Shown here: in pieces, positions 47,337-57,678 of the stretch
How positions within the stretch are numbered: the stretch's first letter is position 1
Layout of the letters: each line of letters opens with the position of its first letter
Assembly (NCBI RefSeq): GCF_027941775.1
Contig: NZ_CP115917.1
Location: 1,377,001 to 1,441,000, forward strand
DNA: 64,000 nt
DNA from: Tenacibaculum pacificus
GTDB lineage: Bacteria; Bacteroidota; Bacteroidia; Flavobacteriales; Flavobacteriaceae
Direction of reading: 5' to 3'
Made by a program: the position numbers and the translations under genes
The notes under the pieces: model-generated
The model's input: the letters and a program-made list of their open reading frames with translations, nothing else
Told to the model about the DNA's origin: nothing
Database searches by the model: none

Positions 47337-48506
47337 CTATAAAGCTTCATCTGCTGTAAAACCATAATAACTAGCTAACTTAACAGCTAAAGATTGTAAA
47401 TCTTCATCAGATACTGACCAAAGACCAAATTCACCTTCTTCTAGAGTAGTAATAGTACTATCCATCATTGCACCTATTTGTTTTCCATTAACATGTGCAA
47501 ATTTCATTGCATGTGCAAAACCATAAGCTTCAGATAAGGCATGTAATGTACTAGCATCTTTTGTACCTTTTCCTTTTAGTAAATAATATACAGTTTTCAC
47601 TGCTATAACTTTAGATAATTCAGCTCTTAAAATAACTGCTTGCTCTTGCATTACATCGTAGTTTTTAACAACGATTGCTTGTCTTCCTTTTTTAAAGGCG
47701 TTATTTACTTTATCAAAAATACCTTTAAAGTCTTCATCAGACTCAACAGTTTTTAAATACGAATTTAAAAAACCTTTTCTAGCATCAGTACTATTTACTG
47801 GATTCTTAGTATTATCTTCTAAACCAAAAACATAACCATAAGCTTCATCCCAAGCATGTTGTAACTTAGTATATTTAACACCTTCTTTATATGGTTTATT
47901 TGCATCATTATCTGCAGTTGCACCTGCTAAATAATCTTTCGATACATATTTATTTACAATTTGATCTAACATAATAGCACCAATCATAGTTTTAGCAACT
48001 GCCTGATTAGCTTCTAAACCATTTGCATTAACATATCTTTTTCCATCTAAGTTACCAGCAACTCCTTGTGAAGCATCTACTGCTTTTGCAGGAACAACTA
48101 CCTCTGCGAACTCTTTAATCCAACCATCCATTTTAACACGTAACTCATCACTTTGTGGTGATGTTAATATTGAATTAGTACCTGAAGCAACAGTTACTCG
48201 CAATTTTTTACCTACTAATTCTTTATCAGAAAAACCAGTTCCATCAGCAAACATATTGTTTAATTTTGTCAATGCATCTGAAGTAGAAACATCTCCTGTA
48301 ATAGCAAAACTACTTTTACCTAAGGCTGTTTTTAATTCATCTGCCATTTTTAAACGTGTTACTTGACCTGAAAAACTAACATTTTCAAAATCATAAGCAA
48401 CAGGTGTTTCCACTGAATTTAAAACTTCAGGAGTATTTTTTTCATTTGAACAAGATGTGAATACTAAGGTTGATAAAACCAATGCTGAAAGAATAATTTT
48501 TCTCAT
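47337..48506 (-). CDS. DUF4856 lipoprotein
   Basis: The signal MRKIILSALVLSTLVFTSC ends in a lipobox. The mature chain reads YDFENVSFSGQVTRLKMADEL, the usual opening of DUF4856 proteins, and has later HAWDEAYGYVFGLEDN and HALSEAYGFAHAMKFA. The His/Glu-rich helical pattern is imelysin-like and could bind metal; that is inferred. At 389 residues it is full length. DUF4856 genes commonly precede an imelysin, an HTTM protein and a TonB receptor, as seen here. Two near-identical 23-bp elements flank its promoter. Confidence 0.85.
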   Translation of the reverse strand: MRKIILSALVLSTLVFTSCSNEKNTPEVLNSVETPVAYDFENVSFSGQVTRLKMADELKTALGKSSFAITGDVSTSDALTKLNNMFADGTGFSDKELVGKKLRVTVASGTNSILTSPQSDELRVKMDGWIKEFAEVVVPAKAVDASQGVAGNLDGKRYVNANGLEANQAVAKTMIGAIMLDQIVNKYVSKDYLAGATADNDANKPYKEGVKYTKLQHAWDEAYGYVFGLEDNTKNPVNSTDARKGFLNSYLKTVESDEDFKGIFDKVNNAFKKGRQAIVVKNYDVMQEQAVILRAELSKVIAVKTVYYLLKGKGTKDASTLHALSEAYGFAHAMKFAHVNGKQIGAMMDSTITTLEEGEFGLWSVSDEDLQSLAVKLASYYGFTADEAL

Positions 48507-48508
48507 TT

Positions 48509-48605
48509 TTATTAAGATTTATTTTAAATAACTATTTATTTTACGGTTGCAAATGTAAAATAGTTAATCAATTAAACAAAGTTTATTAAGACTTATTTTA
48601 AATAA
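48509..48605 (-). promoter_or_regulatory. Promoter of the DUF4856 gene with two flanking repeats
   Basis: TTTG (48580-48577) and TACATTTG (48557-48550) on the minus strand are exactly 19 nt apart. A 23-bp element lies at 48509-48531 and again at 48583-48605 with one mismatch, one on each side of the promoter. The layout mirrors the two boxes around the first imelysin promoter. Confidence 0.65.
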
Positions 48606-48634
48606 AAGTAATAATTAATGAAAAAACACAAGAA

Positions 48635-50188
48635 TTACTGCTTTTTAAGATAGCTAATTACTGCCTTTCTTATATCAAAAGTTAATTCGGAATTTTTGGG
48701 TTTGTAAACAGATAATACATTATTGTTTTTCTCATTCAACATAGGAATATCTAAACCTTTTAATAAATAATCAGAAAATGCTACTTTATAAATTTTATTT
48801 TCATCTATAACATTAGTACCAATAATCCATTTATCTTGTTTTTTACTAGCATTATAACGTTGTAAATAAGCTCCAGTACCTATTGCATTTTGCCCATATT
48901 CTAGAACTTCTTTCAATAAACCTCCCTTTATATCAACTTTTAAAACAGCACCTCCATAAGGTAAAACTCTAAAAATATCAATCACACTTATTTTTCCGAA
49001 TAATCTATCATCAATACGAATAGACCCTCCATTTACTAGTGCACAATCAACAGTATCATCATAAGAAAAACTCATTGCTTTTGCTATAATTTCACCCATA
49101 CTTGTTTGCTCACTTCTAATAGGTGTTTCTCTTGCTTCTAAAGGGATTTTAGTTTTATAGATAATTTCATATGGATTCGATACAATATCTTGAATTTTAT
49201 TTTTTAAAATATTTTGCCATTTATCAACAATAACACCTACTTTTTTATCTTTAGGAATTTTATTATTAATTTCTTTTAACTCTGATTTTAATTGAATTTT
49301 TTTAGTTGCTGAATCATATTCAAATCGATGTATGTATACTGTTTTAGCATTCGCATCTGCTTTTGTAATAACTACATTACCTACTTTATCGTAACTATTA
49401 GTATGTTCATGCCCTCCCATTATTAAGTGAACATTTGGCAATAATTCTGCTACTTTTTTATCTTGTTCAATTGTTAAATGTGTTAAACCAATAACAACAT
49501 CTACTTTATCTTTAATTTCTCTATATGCTCTTTTTATTTCTTCATAAACATCACCATAATAAACATAGCTTTTAGGATTTGAAGGAATACAAGCACTTAT
49601 AAAACCTACTTTTAATATAGATCCATCAGGATTTAAGTATTCTTTAATATAAGAATCTTCTAAGTTTTCTTTTTTACCGTTAATTATCTTTTGGAAATAA
49701 TAATGTTTACCTTCTTTATTATGTAATACATTTGATGAAATCCAGTCAAAATTACTTTCATTTAATCTTTCTTGTAAACTATTATAACTTAAGTCTAACT
49801 CATGATTACCAAATGCAACAAAATCAAAGTTCATTGCATTCATTACCTCAACCATTTGCTTACCTTTAACACGAGATCCGTCAACTTTCATGGTCCCAAT
49901 TAAAGATGGGTTTAAAAAATCACCTGCCAAAACAAGCATTGTATTTTTATTTTCTTTTAATAAGTTTTGATGTACAGTTTCGACTCTCGCCATACCACCA
50001 AATTTACCTCCTTGAATAGGAGCTATTTCGTAAACATCATTTAGTTGAAGTATATTAAAATATGTTTTTTCTGCTTGTTTATTAAATTGATAAACAGCTT
50101 TTGATGAACTCTGTGTGTGTTTTTGTGAACTACAACCAATAATAAAAAAAATTATTATAGTTGCTAATAAAAATTTAACTTGTTTCAT
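48635..50188 (-). CDS. Bifunctional metallophosphatase/5'-nucleotidase lipoprotein
   Basis: The N-terminal metallophosphatase domain has ILQLNDVYEIAP, then LAGDFLNPS, FGNHELD, GLTHLT and GGHEHTN, the full metal-binding series. The C-terminal domain, which binds the nucleotide, has ALVNGGSIRIDDRLFG and ends FDIRKAVISYLKK. The signal ends IIGCSS, so it is a lipoprotein. It would release phosphate from external nucleotides. The 517-residue length is normal. The next gene upstream ends 33 bp away on the same strand. Confidence 0.88.
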   Translation of the reverse strand: MKQVKFLLATIIIFFIIGCSSQKHTQSSSKAVYQFNKQAEKTYFNILQLNDVYEIAPIQGGKFGGMARVETVHQNLLKENKNTMLVLAGDFLNPSLIGTMKVDGSRVKGKQMVEVMNAMNFDFVAFGNHELDLSYNSLQERLNESNFDWISSNVLHNKEGKHYYFQKIINGKKENLEDSYIKEYLNPDGSILKVGFISACIPSNPKSYVYYGDVYEEIKRAYREIKDKVDVVIGLTHLTIEQDKKVAELLPNVHLIMGGHEHTNSYDKVGNVVITKADANAKTVYIHRFEYDSATKKIQLKSELKEINNKIPKDKKVGVIVDKWQNILKNKIQDIVSNPYEIIYKTKIPLEARETPIRSEQTSMGEIIAKAMSFSYDDTVDCALVNGGSIRIDDRLFGKISVIDIFRVLPYGGAVLKVDIKGGLLKEVLEYGQNAIGTGAYLQRYNASKKQDKWIIGTNVIDENKIYKVAFSDYLLKGLDIPMLNEKNNNVLSVYKPKNSELTFDIRKAVISYLKKQ

Positions 50189-50221
50189 TGATTCTTTTTT
50201 TATAAATCAAATTTACAAATT

Positions 50222-51040
50222 CTAATGAAGATATTTACGTGTATTTTGTCTGATTGTTTTTCTATAAGCAACTAACTCAGGAAACTGGTAAAAAAAGTTC
50301 CTTTTTTTATGAGCAATAGTCTTTGGTTTTCTTATTCGTGGTCTTAAAACAAAGGCAGTCCAACTTTCAACAATATCTTCTTCAGGGCTTTCGGCGGCAT
50401 AATCTGTTAAAAATTCAGAAGAATTATTTTCGTATAAATCAAATAACTTATCTACACAATTATCTTCTGTGTAACAATAATCTCGCTGAATTACATCCCA
50501 CCTGCTTAATAATTTGCCTTTCCAAAATAAATTTACAAACCTATTGATGTAACTTTTTCTATAAGCTTCACCTTCATTAGTTAAATATAAGTCACCTTCG
50601 CCTTGTTCTCTTTTAGTCGTTGGTCTAATTTGAGTTTTATTTAAAGTTAATAAATGACCAAATTCATGTACCATCGTATAAATAGACTCATACAACCTTT
50701 TTTTATCCCTAGTTTTAAGGTTTACATCTCTAACATCTATTTCTAACTGCCATTTATCATTTCTAGAATTTAAAGATACTAAAGCACCAACTTTCTCATC
50801 TACTCCATCGGTCATTAAAACGATACGTTTAATATATTTCCTAGTCAATTCTTTAGGGAAAATCCTATAAAATTCTTTCCAATAATCATTTGCCAAATCA
50901 TTTTTATTTGACTGATTCACAACTAAAACACCATCGGATATTTGCCAAACACCAATACGCTCATCAATTGACTCTTGACTAAAAATAATTTGACTAAGGG
51001 ATACTAAAAATAATAAAAAAATACTGTTTTTAAACTTCAT
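50222..51040 (-). CDS. Exported metallopeptidase-like protein
   Basis: ATG 51040 gives a signal peptide MKFKNSIFLLFLVSLSQIIFSQ; this start lies two bases from the HMG-CoA lyase stop. The zinc motif HEFGH occurs in YTMVHEFGHLLTLN, so a gluzincin- or metzincin-like peptidase is likely. The other ligands are not obvious. The remainder, with RDYCYTEDNCVDKLFDLYEN and ESPEEDIVESWTAFVLRP, matches no family I can name; the ESW part with Glu may supply a further ligand. Peptidase activity is inferred from one motif. Confidence 0.6.
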   Translation of the reverse strand: MKFKNSIFLLFLVSLSQIIFSQESIDERIGVWQISDGVLVVNQSNKNDLANDYWKEFYRIFPKELTRKYIKRIVLMTDGVDEKVGALVSLNSRNDKWQLEIDVRDVNLKTRDKKRLYESIYTMVHEFGHLLTLNKTQIRPTTKREQGEGDLYLTNEGEAYRKSYINRFVNLFWKGKLLSRWDVIQRDYCYTEDNCVDKLFDLYENNSSEFLTDYAAESPEEDIVESWTAFVLRPRIRKPKTIAHKKRNFFYQFPELVAYRKTIRQNTRKYLH

Positions 51041-51041
51041 A

Positions 51042-51905
51042 TTATATTTTAAAGAGCTCAAGAGCCTTATTATAAGCACTTTCAAAACTCATTGGTTTTA
51101 AATTTGTTTCAGCTTTTTGGACATTAAAATAGGATAATAATTTTTCCGTAGGCATATTACCTATTAACTCGTCTTTTGCCATTGGACAACCTCCATAACC
51201 TTTTATTGCTCCATCAAAACGTTTACATCCTGCTTTAAAAGCACTATCTACTTTTTCATGCCATTTTTCAGGCGTAGTATGTAAATGAGCACCAAACTCT
51301 ATTTCAGGGTAACTAGGTATTAAATTTGAAAATATATAATTTATATCTTCAGGAGTTGAACTACCAACGGTATCGGATAAAGATAAAATTTTAACACCTA
51401 AATTAGATAATTTTTCTGTCCATTCTCCTACAATTTCTATATTCCACGGATCTCCATAAGGGTTTCCAAAACCCATTGACATATATGCCACAACTTCTTT
51501 ATTACTTCTATTAGCAATAGATAATACTTCTTTTAAAGTATCTACCGATTGTTCAATTGTTTTATGTGTGTTACGCATTTGAAAATTCTCAGATATAGAA
51601 AAAGGATATCCTAAATAATCAATCTCTTCAAATTGAGCTGCATCATTTGCACCTCTAACATTCGCTACAATTGCTAATAATTTACTTCTTGTTTTTGATA
51701 AATCTAACTTTGATAAAACCTCAGCAGTATCCCTCATTTGAGGAATTGCTTTAGGTGATACAAAACTTCCAAAATCAATGGTATCAAAACCTACTTTTAA
51801 TAAGGAATTGATATATTTTGCCTTTGCCTCAGTAGAAATAAAATGACTTTTTATTCCTTGCATCGCATCACGAGGACATTCTATAATTTTTATACTGTCA
51901 ATCAT
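51042..51905 (-). CDS. mvaB: Hydroxymethylglutaryl-CoA lyase
   Basis: It splits HMG-CoA to acetoacetate and acetyl-CoA in leucine breakdown. The barrel opens IIECPRDAMQG, where Arg-Asp bind the divalent metal, and includes FGSFVSPKAIPQM. HLHTTPE gives two metal-binding His. The signature loop GAIKGYGGCPMAKDELIGN contains the reactive Cys. The 287-residue length matches bacterial enzymes. It begins the minus-strand run with the metallopeptidase-like and nucleotidase genes. Confidence 0.9.
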   Translation of the reverse strand: MIDSIKIIECPRDAMQGIKSHFISTEAKAKYINSLLKVGFDTIDFGSFVSPKAIPQMRDTAEVLSKLDLSKTRSKLLAIVANVRGANDAAQFEEIDYLGYPFSISENFQMRNTHKTIEQSVDTLKEVLSIANRSNKEVVAYMSMGFGNPYGDPWNIEIVGEWTEKLSNLGVKILSLSDTVGSSTPEDINYIFSNLIPSYPEIEFGAHLHTTPEKWHEKVDSAFKAGCKRFDGAIKGYGGCPMAKDELIGNMPTEKLLSYFNVQKAETNLKPMSFESAYNKALELFKI

Positions 51906-52056
51906 TATGCCAAATATACATATTTTGATTCAGTTTATACGCCTTGTTCTCTTCCGATACTGTTATTAACATTCTTTTTTTATCATTTAAAATAAAAAAT
52001 TACTTTTATCTAAATAAACTGTCACATTAAAAAAATAGTATTGTCTCTAATATAGA

Positions 52057-52632
52057 ATGATAGCTTTAAATACTAAAAAAAAACATATCGATCAATTAAT
52101 AGCATACTGTAAAAAAGGCAATCACTCTGCACAAATGCAAGTGTATAATAGTTATTATAAAGCTATGTATAATACGTCATATCGTATCTTAAAAGATGAT
52201 TTTGAAGCTGAAGATATAATTCAAGAAGCTTTTTTAACTGCTTTTACAAAATTAAATACATTTAAAGGTGAGGTTAGTTTTGGTGCTTGGCTAAAAAGGA
52301 TCGTAATTAATAAAAGTCTTACACAGCTAAAGAAAAACAATCGTTATGAAACAGTAAAAATGGAAGTTATTCCTAATTCTGAAATAGAAGAACCAGAAAT
52401 AGATTATACATCTTTAGATGTAAAACAGGTTATGAATTGTTTACTTAAGTTAAAAGAAAATTACCGAATAATACTTACTTTAAATTTAATTGAAGGATAT
52501 GATTATGAAGAAATATCTCAAATATTAAATTATACAAACGAAAATGTACGCACAACAATATCAAGAGCTAAAAAGAAATTAAAGCAAGAAATACTTACTA
52601 AAACAACAAAAAATCAAATATATGGAAGATAA
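52057..52632 (+). CDS. ECF-type RNA polymerase sigma factor
   Basis: Region 2 reads YNTSYRILKDDFEAEDIIQEAF, and region 4 reads LKENYRIILTLNLIEGYDYEEISQIL followed by NVRTTISRAKKKLKQ, the helix-turn-helix that reads the -35 region. At 191 residues it is a typical extracytoplasmic-function sigma. The next gene, a membrane-anchored protein, overlaps its end by 11 nt and probably restrains it. Two envelope proteins follow. The operon probably answers envelope stress; this is inferred from neighbours. Confidence 0.9.
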   Translation: MIALNTKKKHIDQLIAYCKKGNHSAQMQVYNSYYKAMYNTSYRILKDDFEAEDIIQEAFLTAFTKLNTFKGEVSFGAWLKRIVINKSLTQLKKNNRYETVKMEVIPNSEIEEPEIDYTSLDVKQVMNCLLKLKENYRIILTLNLIEGYDYEEISQILNYTNENVRTTISRAKKKLKQEILTKTTKNQIYGR

Positions 52633-53151
52633 ATTACATCAATTTTTCGATGAAAATGATTTCGATATATTGGAACCTCACATTGGGCATTCAAATCGTT
52701 TTTCAGAAAAATTAAAAGAAGCTAAAAAAAGAAAAAAACCAATATACTGTGGATGAATATTGCAGCATCCATAACCTTAATCTTAGGCTTTTACTTAGGT
52801 AGTTATCAACAAAATAAAAGGTATAACTTAGCTAATGTATCACCAAAAATGGCAGAAACACAATACTTTTTTGTTTCAACAATAAATCAAGAATTAAAAG
52901 AAATTGAACAATATAGAAACATTGATACTGAAACTTTGATAGAAGATTCCTTTGAAAAAATTGAAGATTTAGAAAATCGCTACAATGGGCTAATAAATGA
53001 TCTTTCTAAGAACGAAAATAAAAAACAAATAATTAGGCAAATGATTCTAAATTACCAACAGCGTTTAAAGGTTTTAGAAATACTTTTTACACAATTAGAA
53101 GTACATAATAATTCTAAAAAATTAAAAATAAAAGATGATGAAATTATATAA
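52622..53151 (+). pseudogene. Membrane-anchored anti-sigma-like protein, frameshifted
   Basis: ATG 52622 opens MEDKLHQFFDENDFDILEPH and FSEKLKEAKKRKK, a cytoplasmic segment able to bind the sigma factor. It stops at TGA just after an A7 run (52732-52738). With eight A it continues NILWMNIAASITLILGFYLG, a membrane helix, and then a periplasmic coiled coil to 53151. The remaining open frame from 52753 lacks the sigma-binding part. The joined chain has about 176 residues. The pair sigma/single-span protein ahead of DUF4097 and DUF2807 genes is common in flavobacteria. Confidence 0.65.
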
Positions 53152-54208
53152 ATTAATCGTGTTGTTATTTTTCATACCTAACATTTTAGTAGCAAATAAT
53201 GATAAAAAATATGAAGAAACTAAAACAATTCATAAAAAGTTTTCTGTAAATAAAAATGCTACGCTATATGTTAGTAATAAATACGGAAATATACAAGTTA
53301 GCAGTTGGGATAAGAATCATATAGTAATTGAAGTTAAAATAATCGTAAAAGGAGATAATATAAATAGTATTAAAAACAAATTAAATGCGATTAATGTCCT
53401 ATTTGAATCTTCAAAAAACTTAGTAAAAGCACGTACTAAAATTGAAAATTCAAAATTTAATTGGTCGTCATGGGGAAATAATAATATAAATTATAAAATA
53501 AATTATCACATAAAAATCCCTCTAACAAATAATGCCGATTTAAACAATAAATATGGTAATATCGAACTTGATCGTATAAAAGGGAAAGTAAATATTAATT
53601 GTGATTATGGTAATGTAGAAATTGATGAATTATTAAATGAGTATAATAATATTAACCTAGATTATTGTGAAAATTCTGAAATTAATTTCATTAAATCAGG
53701 TAATGTAAATATAGATTATTCTAAATTAACGATTAATAATTCTAAATCATTAATTGTTAACAATGATTACTCCACTGTAAAAATAGGAAAAATAGAAAAC
53801 CTTAAACTTAATAGTGATTACGGAAGTTTATCTGCTAATAATATAACTCAATTTTCAAGTAATTCTGATTACACTAATATTAAAATTAAAACTTTAAAAA
53901 AGAACCTAATACTTAAATCAAATTATGGTACAATTAAAATTGAAAATCTAAAAAAAGATTTTGATAAAATTATAATTGATGGTAATTATACAAATATAAA
54001 ACTAGGTACAAGTATCGAAAATAATTTCAATTTTAAAATAAATTTAACATATGCTAACCTTAGATATCCTAAAGAAAAAACAACAATTTTTAAAAGTATT
54101 GAAAAAAACTCCACAAAATATTACGAAGGTATTTTTGGTAATGAGACAAATTCAAACGTAAATATAAAGTCGAATTATGGAGGCGTTTCAATTAAATTAA
54201 ATGAATAA
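53135..54208 (+). CDS. DUF4097-like exported beta-solenoid protein
   Basis: After a signal peptide ending NILVAN, the chain has FSVNKNATLYVSNKYGNIQV, the DUF4097 opening. At least nine short units follow at about 20-residue spacing. They include NKYGNIEL, CDYGNVEI, NDYSTVKI, SDYGSLSA, SDYTNIKI, SNYGTIKI and SNYGGVSI. The ladder of Tyr next to Asn/Asp suggests a beta-solenoid with a stacked Tyr row. Its start overlaps the anti-sigma gene by 17 nt. It is likely a product controlled by the sigma factor. The exact role is unknown. Confidence 0.75.
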   Translation: MMKLYKLIVLLFFIPNILVANNDKKYEETKTIHKKFSVNKNATLYVSNKYGNIQVSSWDKNHIVIEVKIIVKGDNINSIKNKLNAINVLFESSKNLVKARTKIENSKFNWSSWGNNNINYKINYHIKIPLTNNADLNNKYGNIELDRIKGKVNINCDYGNVEIDELLNEYNNINLDYCENSEINFIKSGNVNIDYSKLTINNSKSLIVNNDYSTVKIGKIENLKLNSDYGSLSANNITQFSSNSDYTNIKIKTLKKNLILKSNYGTIKIENLKKDFDKIIIDGNYTNIKLGTSIENNFNFKINLTYANLRYPKEKTTIFKSIEKNSTKYYEGIFGNETNSNVNIKSNYGGVSIKLNE

Positions 54209-54251
54209 CTACATTTATCTCTAAAAAAATAATCTTATCAAATTTTAATCA

Positions 54252-54974
54252 TTGAAAAAACATTTAATTACATTTATTATCGTTTTAGTATCAATTTCTA
54301 GTAATGCACAAAATTGGTGGGGTTCTAACAAAATTAAAGGTAATAGCATTACTAAAACTCGTACTATACCTTCTTTTGATAAAGTATATGTTAATGGTTC
54401 TTTTAACGTTAATTTAATTGATGGTAACAAAGGAACAATAACTCTAAAAGGAGAAGAAAATATACTTTCTTTTATAGAAACTTATGTAAAAAAAGGACTT
54501 TTAATTATTAAATTTAAAGAAAACACCAATATTAATACAATGAATAACTTAATTATTACAGTTCCTTTTCAATCAATTAAAAAAGCTTCTTTAAACGGTT
54601 CAGGTAATCTTAATATTAAAAAAACAATTAAATCAGATATTATCTCTTTTGATTTAAACGGTTCAGGTAATATTACTGCTCATGTAAATACAAATATTGT
54701 AAAAACTTCAATTAGTGGATCTGGAAACATTAATTTAACAGGTAGTACAAGTAGTTTTGAAAACTCTTTAGTTGGCTCAGGAAGCTTGAAAGCATATAAT
54801 TTAAATACCCAATATTTAAAAGCAAATATTACAGGATCTGGAAGTATGAAAACTACAGTTAATAAAGAAATTACAGGTAAAATTACAGGATCTGGAAGTA
54901 TTTGCTATAAAGGTTATCCTAAAAACATAAAAGTAAAATCAATTGGTTCTGGAGATATTGTTGATAAAAACTAA
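54252..54974 (+). CDS. DUF2807 (head GIN domain) exported protein
   Basis: The signal peptide ends ISSNAQ. The DUF2807 domain opens KVYVNGSFNVNLIDG and then shows a Gly-Ser-Gly ladder: NGSGNLNI, NGSGNITA, SGSGNINL, VGSGSLKA, TGSGSMKT, TGSGSICY and IGSGDIVD, again a beta-solenoid. The first codon is TTG in TCATTGAAAAAAC; an ATG would result if one T were absent (see findings). It is the last gene of the sigma-factor operon and a strong terminator follows. Confidence 0.85.
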   Translation: MKKHLITFIIVLVSISSNAQNWWGSNKIKGNSITKTRTIPSFDKVYVNGSFNVNLIDGNKGTITLKGEENILSFIETYVKKGLLIIKFKENTNINTMNNLIITVPFQSIKKASLNGSGNLNIKKTIKSDIISFDLNGSGNITAHVNTNIVKTSISGSGNINLTGSTSSFENSLVGSGSLKAYNLNTQYLKANITGSGSMKTTVNKEITGKITGSGSICYKGYPKNIKVKSIGSGDIVDKN

Positions 54975-54989
54975 TCAAAATAAACATAA

Positions 54990-55028
54990 AAAAAGCCCTG
55001 ATAATTGTAAAAATTATCAGGGCTTTTT
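54990..55028. terminator. Bidirectional terminator between DUF2807 and valS
   Basis: Seventeen-base arms, 54990-55006 and 55012-55028, around a GTAAA loop, with GCCCTGATAATT in the stem. A and T runs at the two ends serve both convergent genes. Confidence 0.9.
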
Positions 55029-55040
55029 ATTTTAAAAAAA

Positions 55041-57678
55041 TTATTTTAAAGAAGCTAAACTACTTTTAATAGTTTCAATCTTCGCTAACGTATCTGATTC
55101 TTTTTTACGTTCAATAACAATTACCTGATCTGGTGCATTGCTTACAAAACGCTCATTTGATAATTTCTTTTGAATTCCGAATAAGAAACCTTCTGCTCTT
55201 TTTAACTCTCCATTTAATTTGATAGTTTCTGCCGCTACATCGATTTCTTCTTCAGCTACAGGAATAAAATATTCGTTTGATTTTACTCTAAACGAAGCTC
55301 CATCAACTTTATCAGAAACATAATTAATTACTGATGCATTGGTTAATTTCTGAATTAAAACATCAAATTTATTTGTAAAATCTTCATTATTTACAACTGA
55401 TAATTCTACTGCATCTTTAAACGAAATATTTTTATTTTTTCTGATATTTCTAATTCCTGATATTACCTCTGTAGCAAACTCAAATTCATTAATAATTGCC
55501 GTATCTACTTTTTTAAGTTCAGGATATTTAGCTATAATTAAAGCTTCTTCAGGGGTTCTATCTGTGATATGTTGCCAAATTTCTTCGGATAAGAAAGGCA
55601 TAAACGGATGTAATACTTTTAAGTTCTCTTCAAAAACAGCAATTACGGCATCGAATGTTTTCTTGTCAATTGGTTGTTGATAAGCTGGTTTTACAGCCTC
55701 TAATAACCATTGAAGAAAAATCATCCATAATTAGCTTATAAATAGCCATTAAAGCATCTGACAAACGATATTTAGAAAAGTGGTCTTCAATTTCAGCTAA
55801 CACTGTTTGAAACTTTGCATTATACCATTCTAAACCAATTTTTGCTGATTCAGGTTGTTCAATAGTTGCATCAATTTCCCATCCTGTAACTAAACGGAAT
55901 GCATTCCAAATTTTGTTTGAAAAACCTTTTCCTTGTTTACATAAATCTTCATCAAACATTAAATCGTTACCCGCAGCAGCACTTAATAATAATCCTACAC
56001 GAACACCATCGGCACTATAATCTTCTATTAATTTTAAAGCATCAGGAGAATTCCCTAACGATTTAGACATTTTTCTACGTTGTTTATCACGTACTAAACC
56101 TGTTAAATAAACGTTTTCAAACGGACGTTCATCTTTATATTCGTATCCTGCAACAATCATACGAGCTACCCAGAAAAATAAAATATCTGGACCAGTAACT
56201 AAATCGTTTGTTGGATAATAGTATTTAATTTCTTCGTTTTCAGGATTATTAATTCCATCAAAAACAGACATTGGCCATAACCAAGAAGAAAACCAAGTAT
56301 CTAAAGCATCTTCATCTTGTCTTAAATCAGTTGCTACTAAATCGGCTTTTCCAGTTCTTTCTTTTGCTAAAACTACAGCTTCTTCAATAGTTGAAGCAAC
56401 TACAAAATCTTCTTTTCCATCTCCGTAGAAATACGCAGGAATTTGTTGTCCCCACCATAATTGACGAGAAATATTCCAATCACGTACATTTTCCATCCAA
56501 TGACGGTACGTATTTTCGAATTTCTTAGGATATAATTTAACTTCGCTATCTTCACCTAAAACAGCATCAATAGCAGGTTTTGCTAACTCTTCCATCTTTA
56601 AAAACCATTGATCTGATAATCTTGGTTCGATAACAGCTTTAGTTCTTTCTGATGTTCCTACTTTATTAATATGAACTTCAGTTTTCACTAAAATTCCTTT
56701 TTCTTCTAATTCTTTAGCAACTAATTTACGAGCTACAAAACGGTCTTTTCCTTGATAATGTAATCCGAAAGAGTTTAAAGAAGCATCATCATTAAAAATA
56801 TCAATTACTTCTAACTTATGTTTATCTCCTAAAACTTTATCATTTTCATCGTGTGCTGGAGTAACTTTTAAACATCCAGTACCAAATTCAACATCTACAT
56901 ATTCATCTTCAATAATAGGAATTACTCTATTAGATAAAGGAACAATTGCTTTCTTTCCTTTTAAATGAGTAAAACGCTCATCATTTGGATTAATACAAAT
57001 TGCCGTATCACCAAAAATAGTTTCAGGACGTGTAGTTGCAATGGTTAATTTTTCGTCAGAACCTTCAATTTTATATTCTAAATAATAAAGATTTCCTTGT
57101 TTTTCAACATGAATAACTTCTTCATCAGATAAAGTCGTTTTTGCTTCAGGATCCCAATTTACCATTCTATAACCACGGTAAATTAAGCCTTTATTATATA
57201 AATCAACAAAAACTTTAATTACAGATTCTGACAATGCAGGATCCATAGTAAAAGCTGTACGTTCCCAATCACAAGAAGCACCTAATTTTTTTAATTGATC
57301 TAAAATAATTCCACCGTACTCATTTTTCCATTCCCAAGCACGTGCTAAGAATTCTTCACGAGTTAAATCATTTTTATCAATTCCTTGTTCTTTTAACTTT
57401 GCAACAACCTTTGCTTCAGTAGCAATTGATGCATGGTCAGTTCCAGGAACCCAACAAGCATTTTTACCTTGTAAACGTGCACGACGTATTAAAACATCTT
57501 GAATTGTATTGTTTAACATATGTCCCATATGTAATACTCCTGTTACGTTAGGTGGCGGTATTACAATGGTATAAGGTTCTCGCTCATCTACTTCTGAATG
57601 AAAATAATTATGTTTCATCCAGTAATCGTACCACTTTCCTTCTACCTCTTTAGAATCGTATTTTGATGGAATATTCAT
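55041..57678 (-). CDS. valS: Valine--tRNA ligase, frame interrupted near residue 657
   Basis: It charges tRNA-Val. The class I signature HMGH is in [11 protein letters not shown], and KMSKS is in [11 protein letters not shown]. The editing domain holds [18 protein letters not shown]-terminal coiled coil with [12 protein letters not shown] closes the chain. The frame from 57678 ends at 55666, after [13 protein letters not shown], where ValRS usually has LIWDDFSSWLLE. A second frame picks up [12 protein letters not shown] and runs to 55041. One extra base in CATTGAAG at 55708-55715 accounts for this. Since valS is essential and no second copy is seen here, an error in the sequence is the simplest reading. 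Confidence 0.9.
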
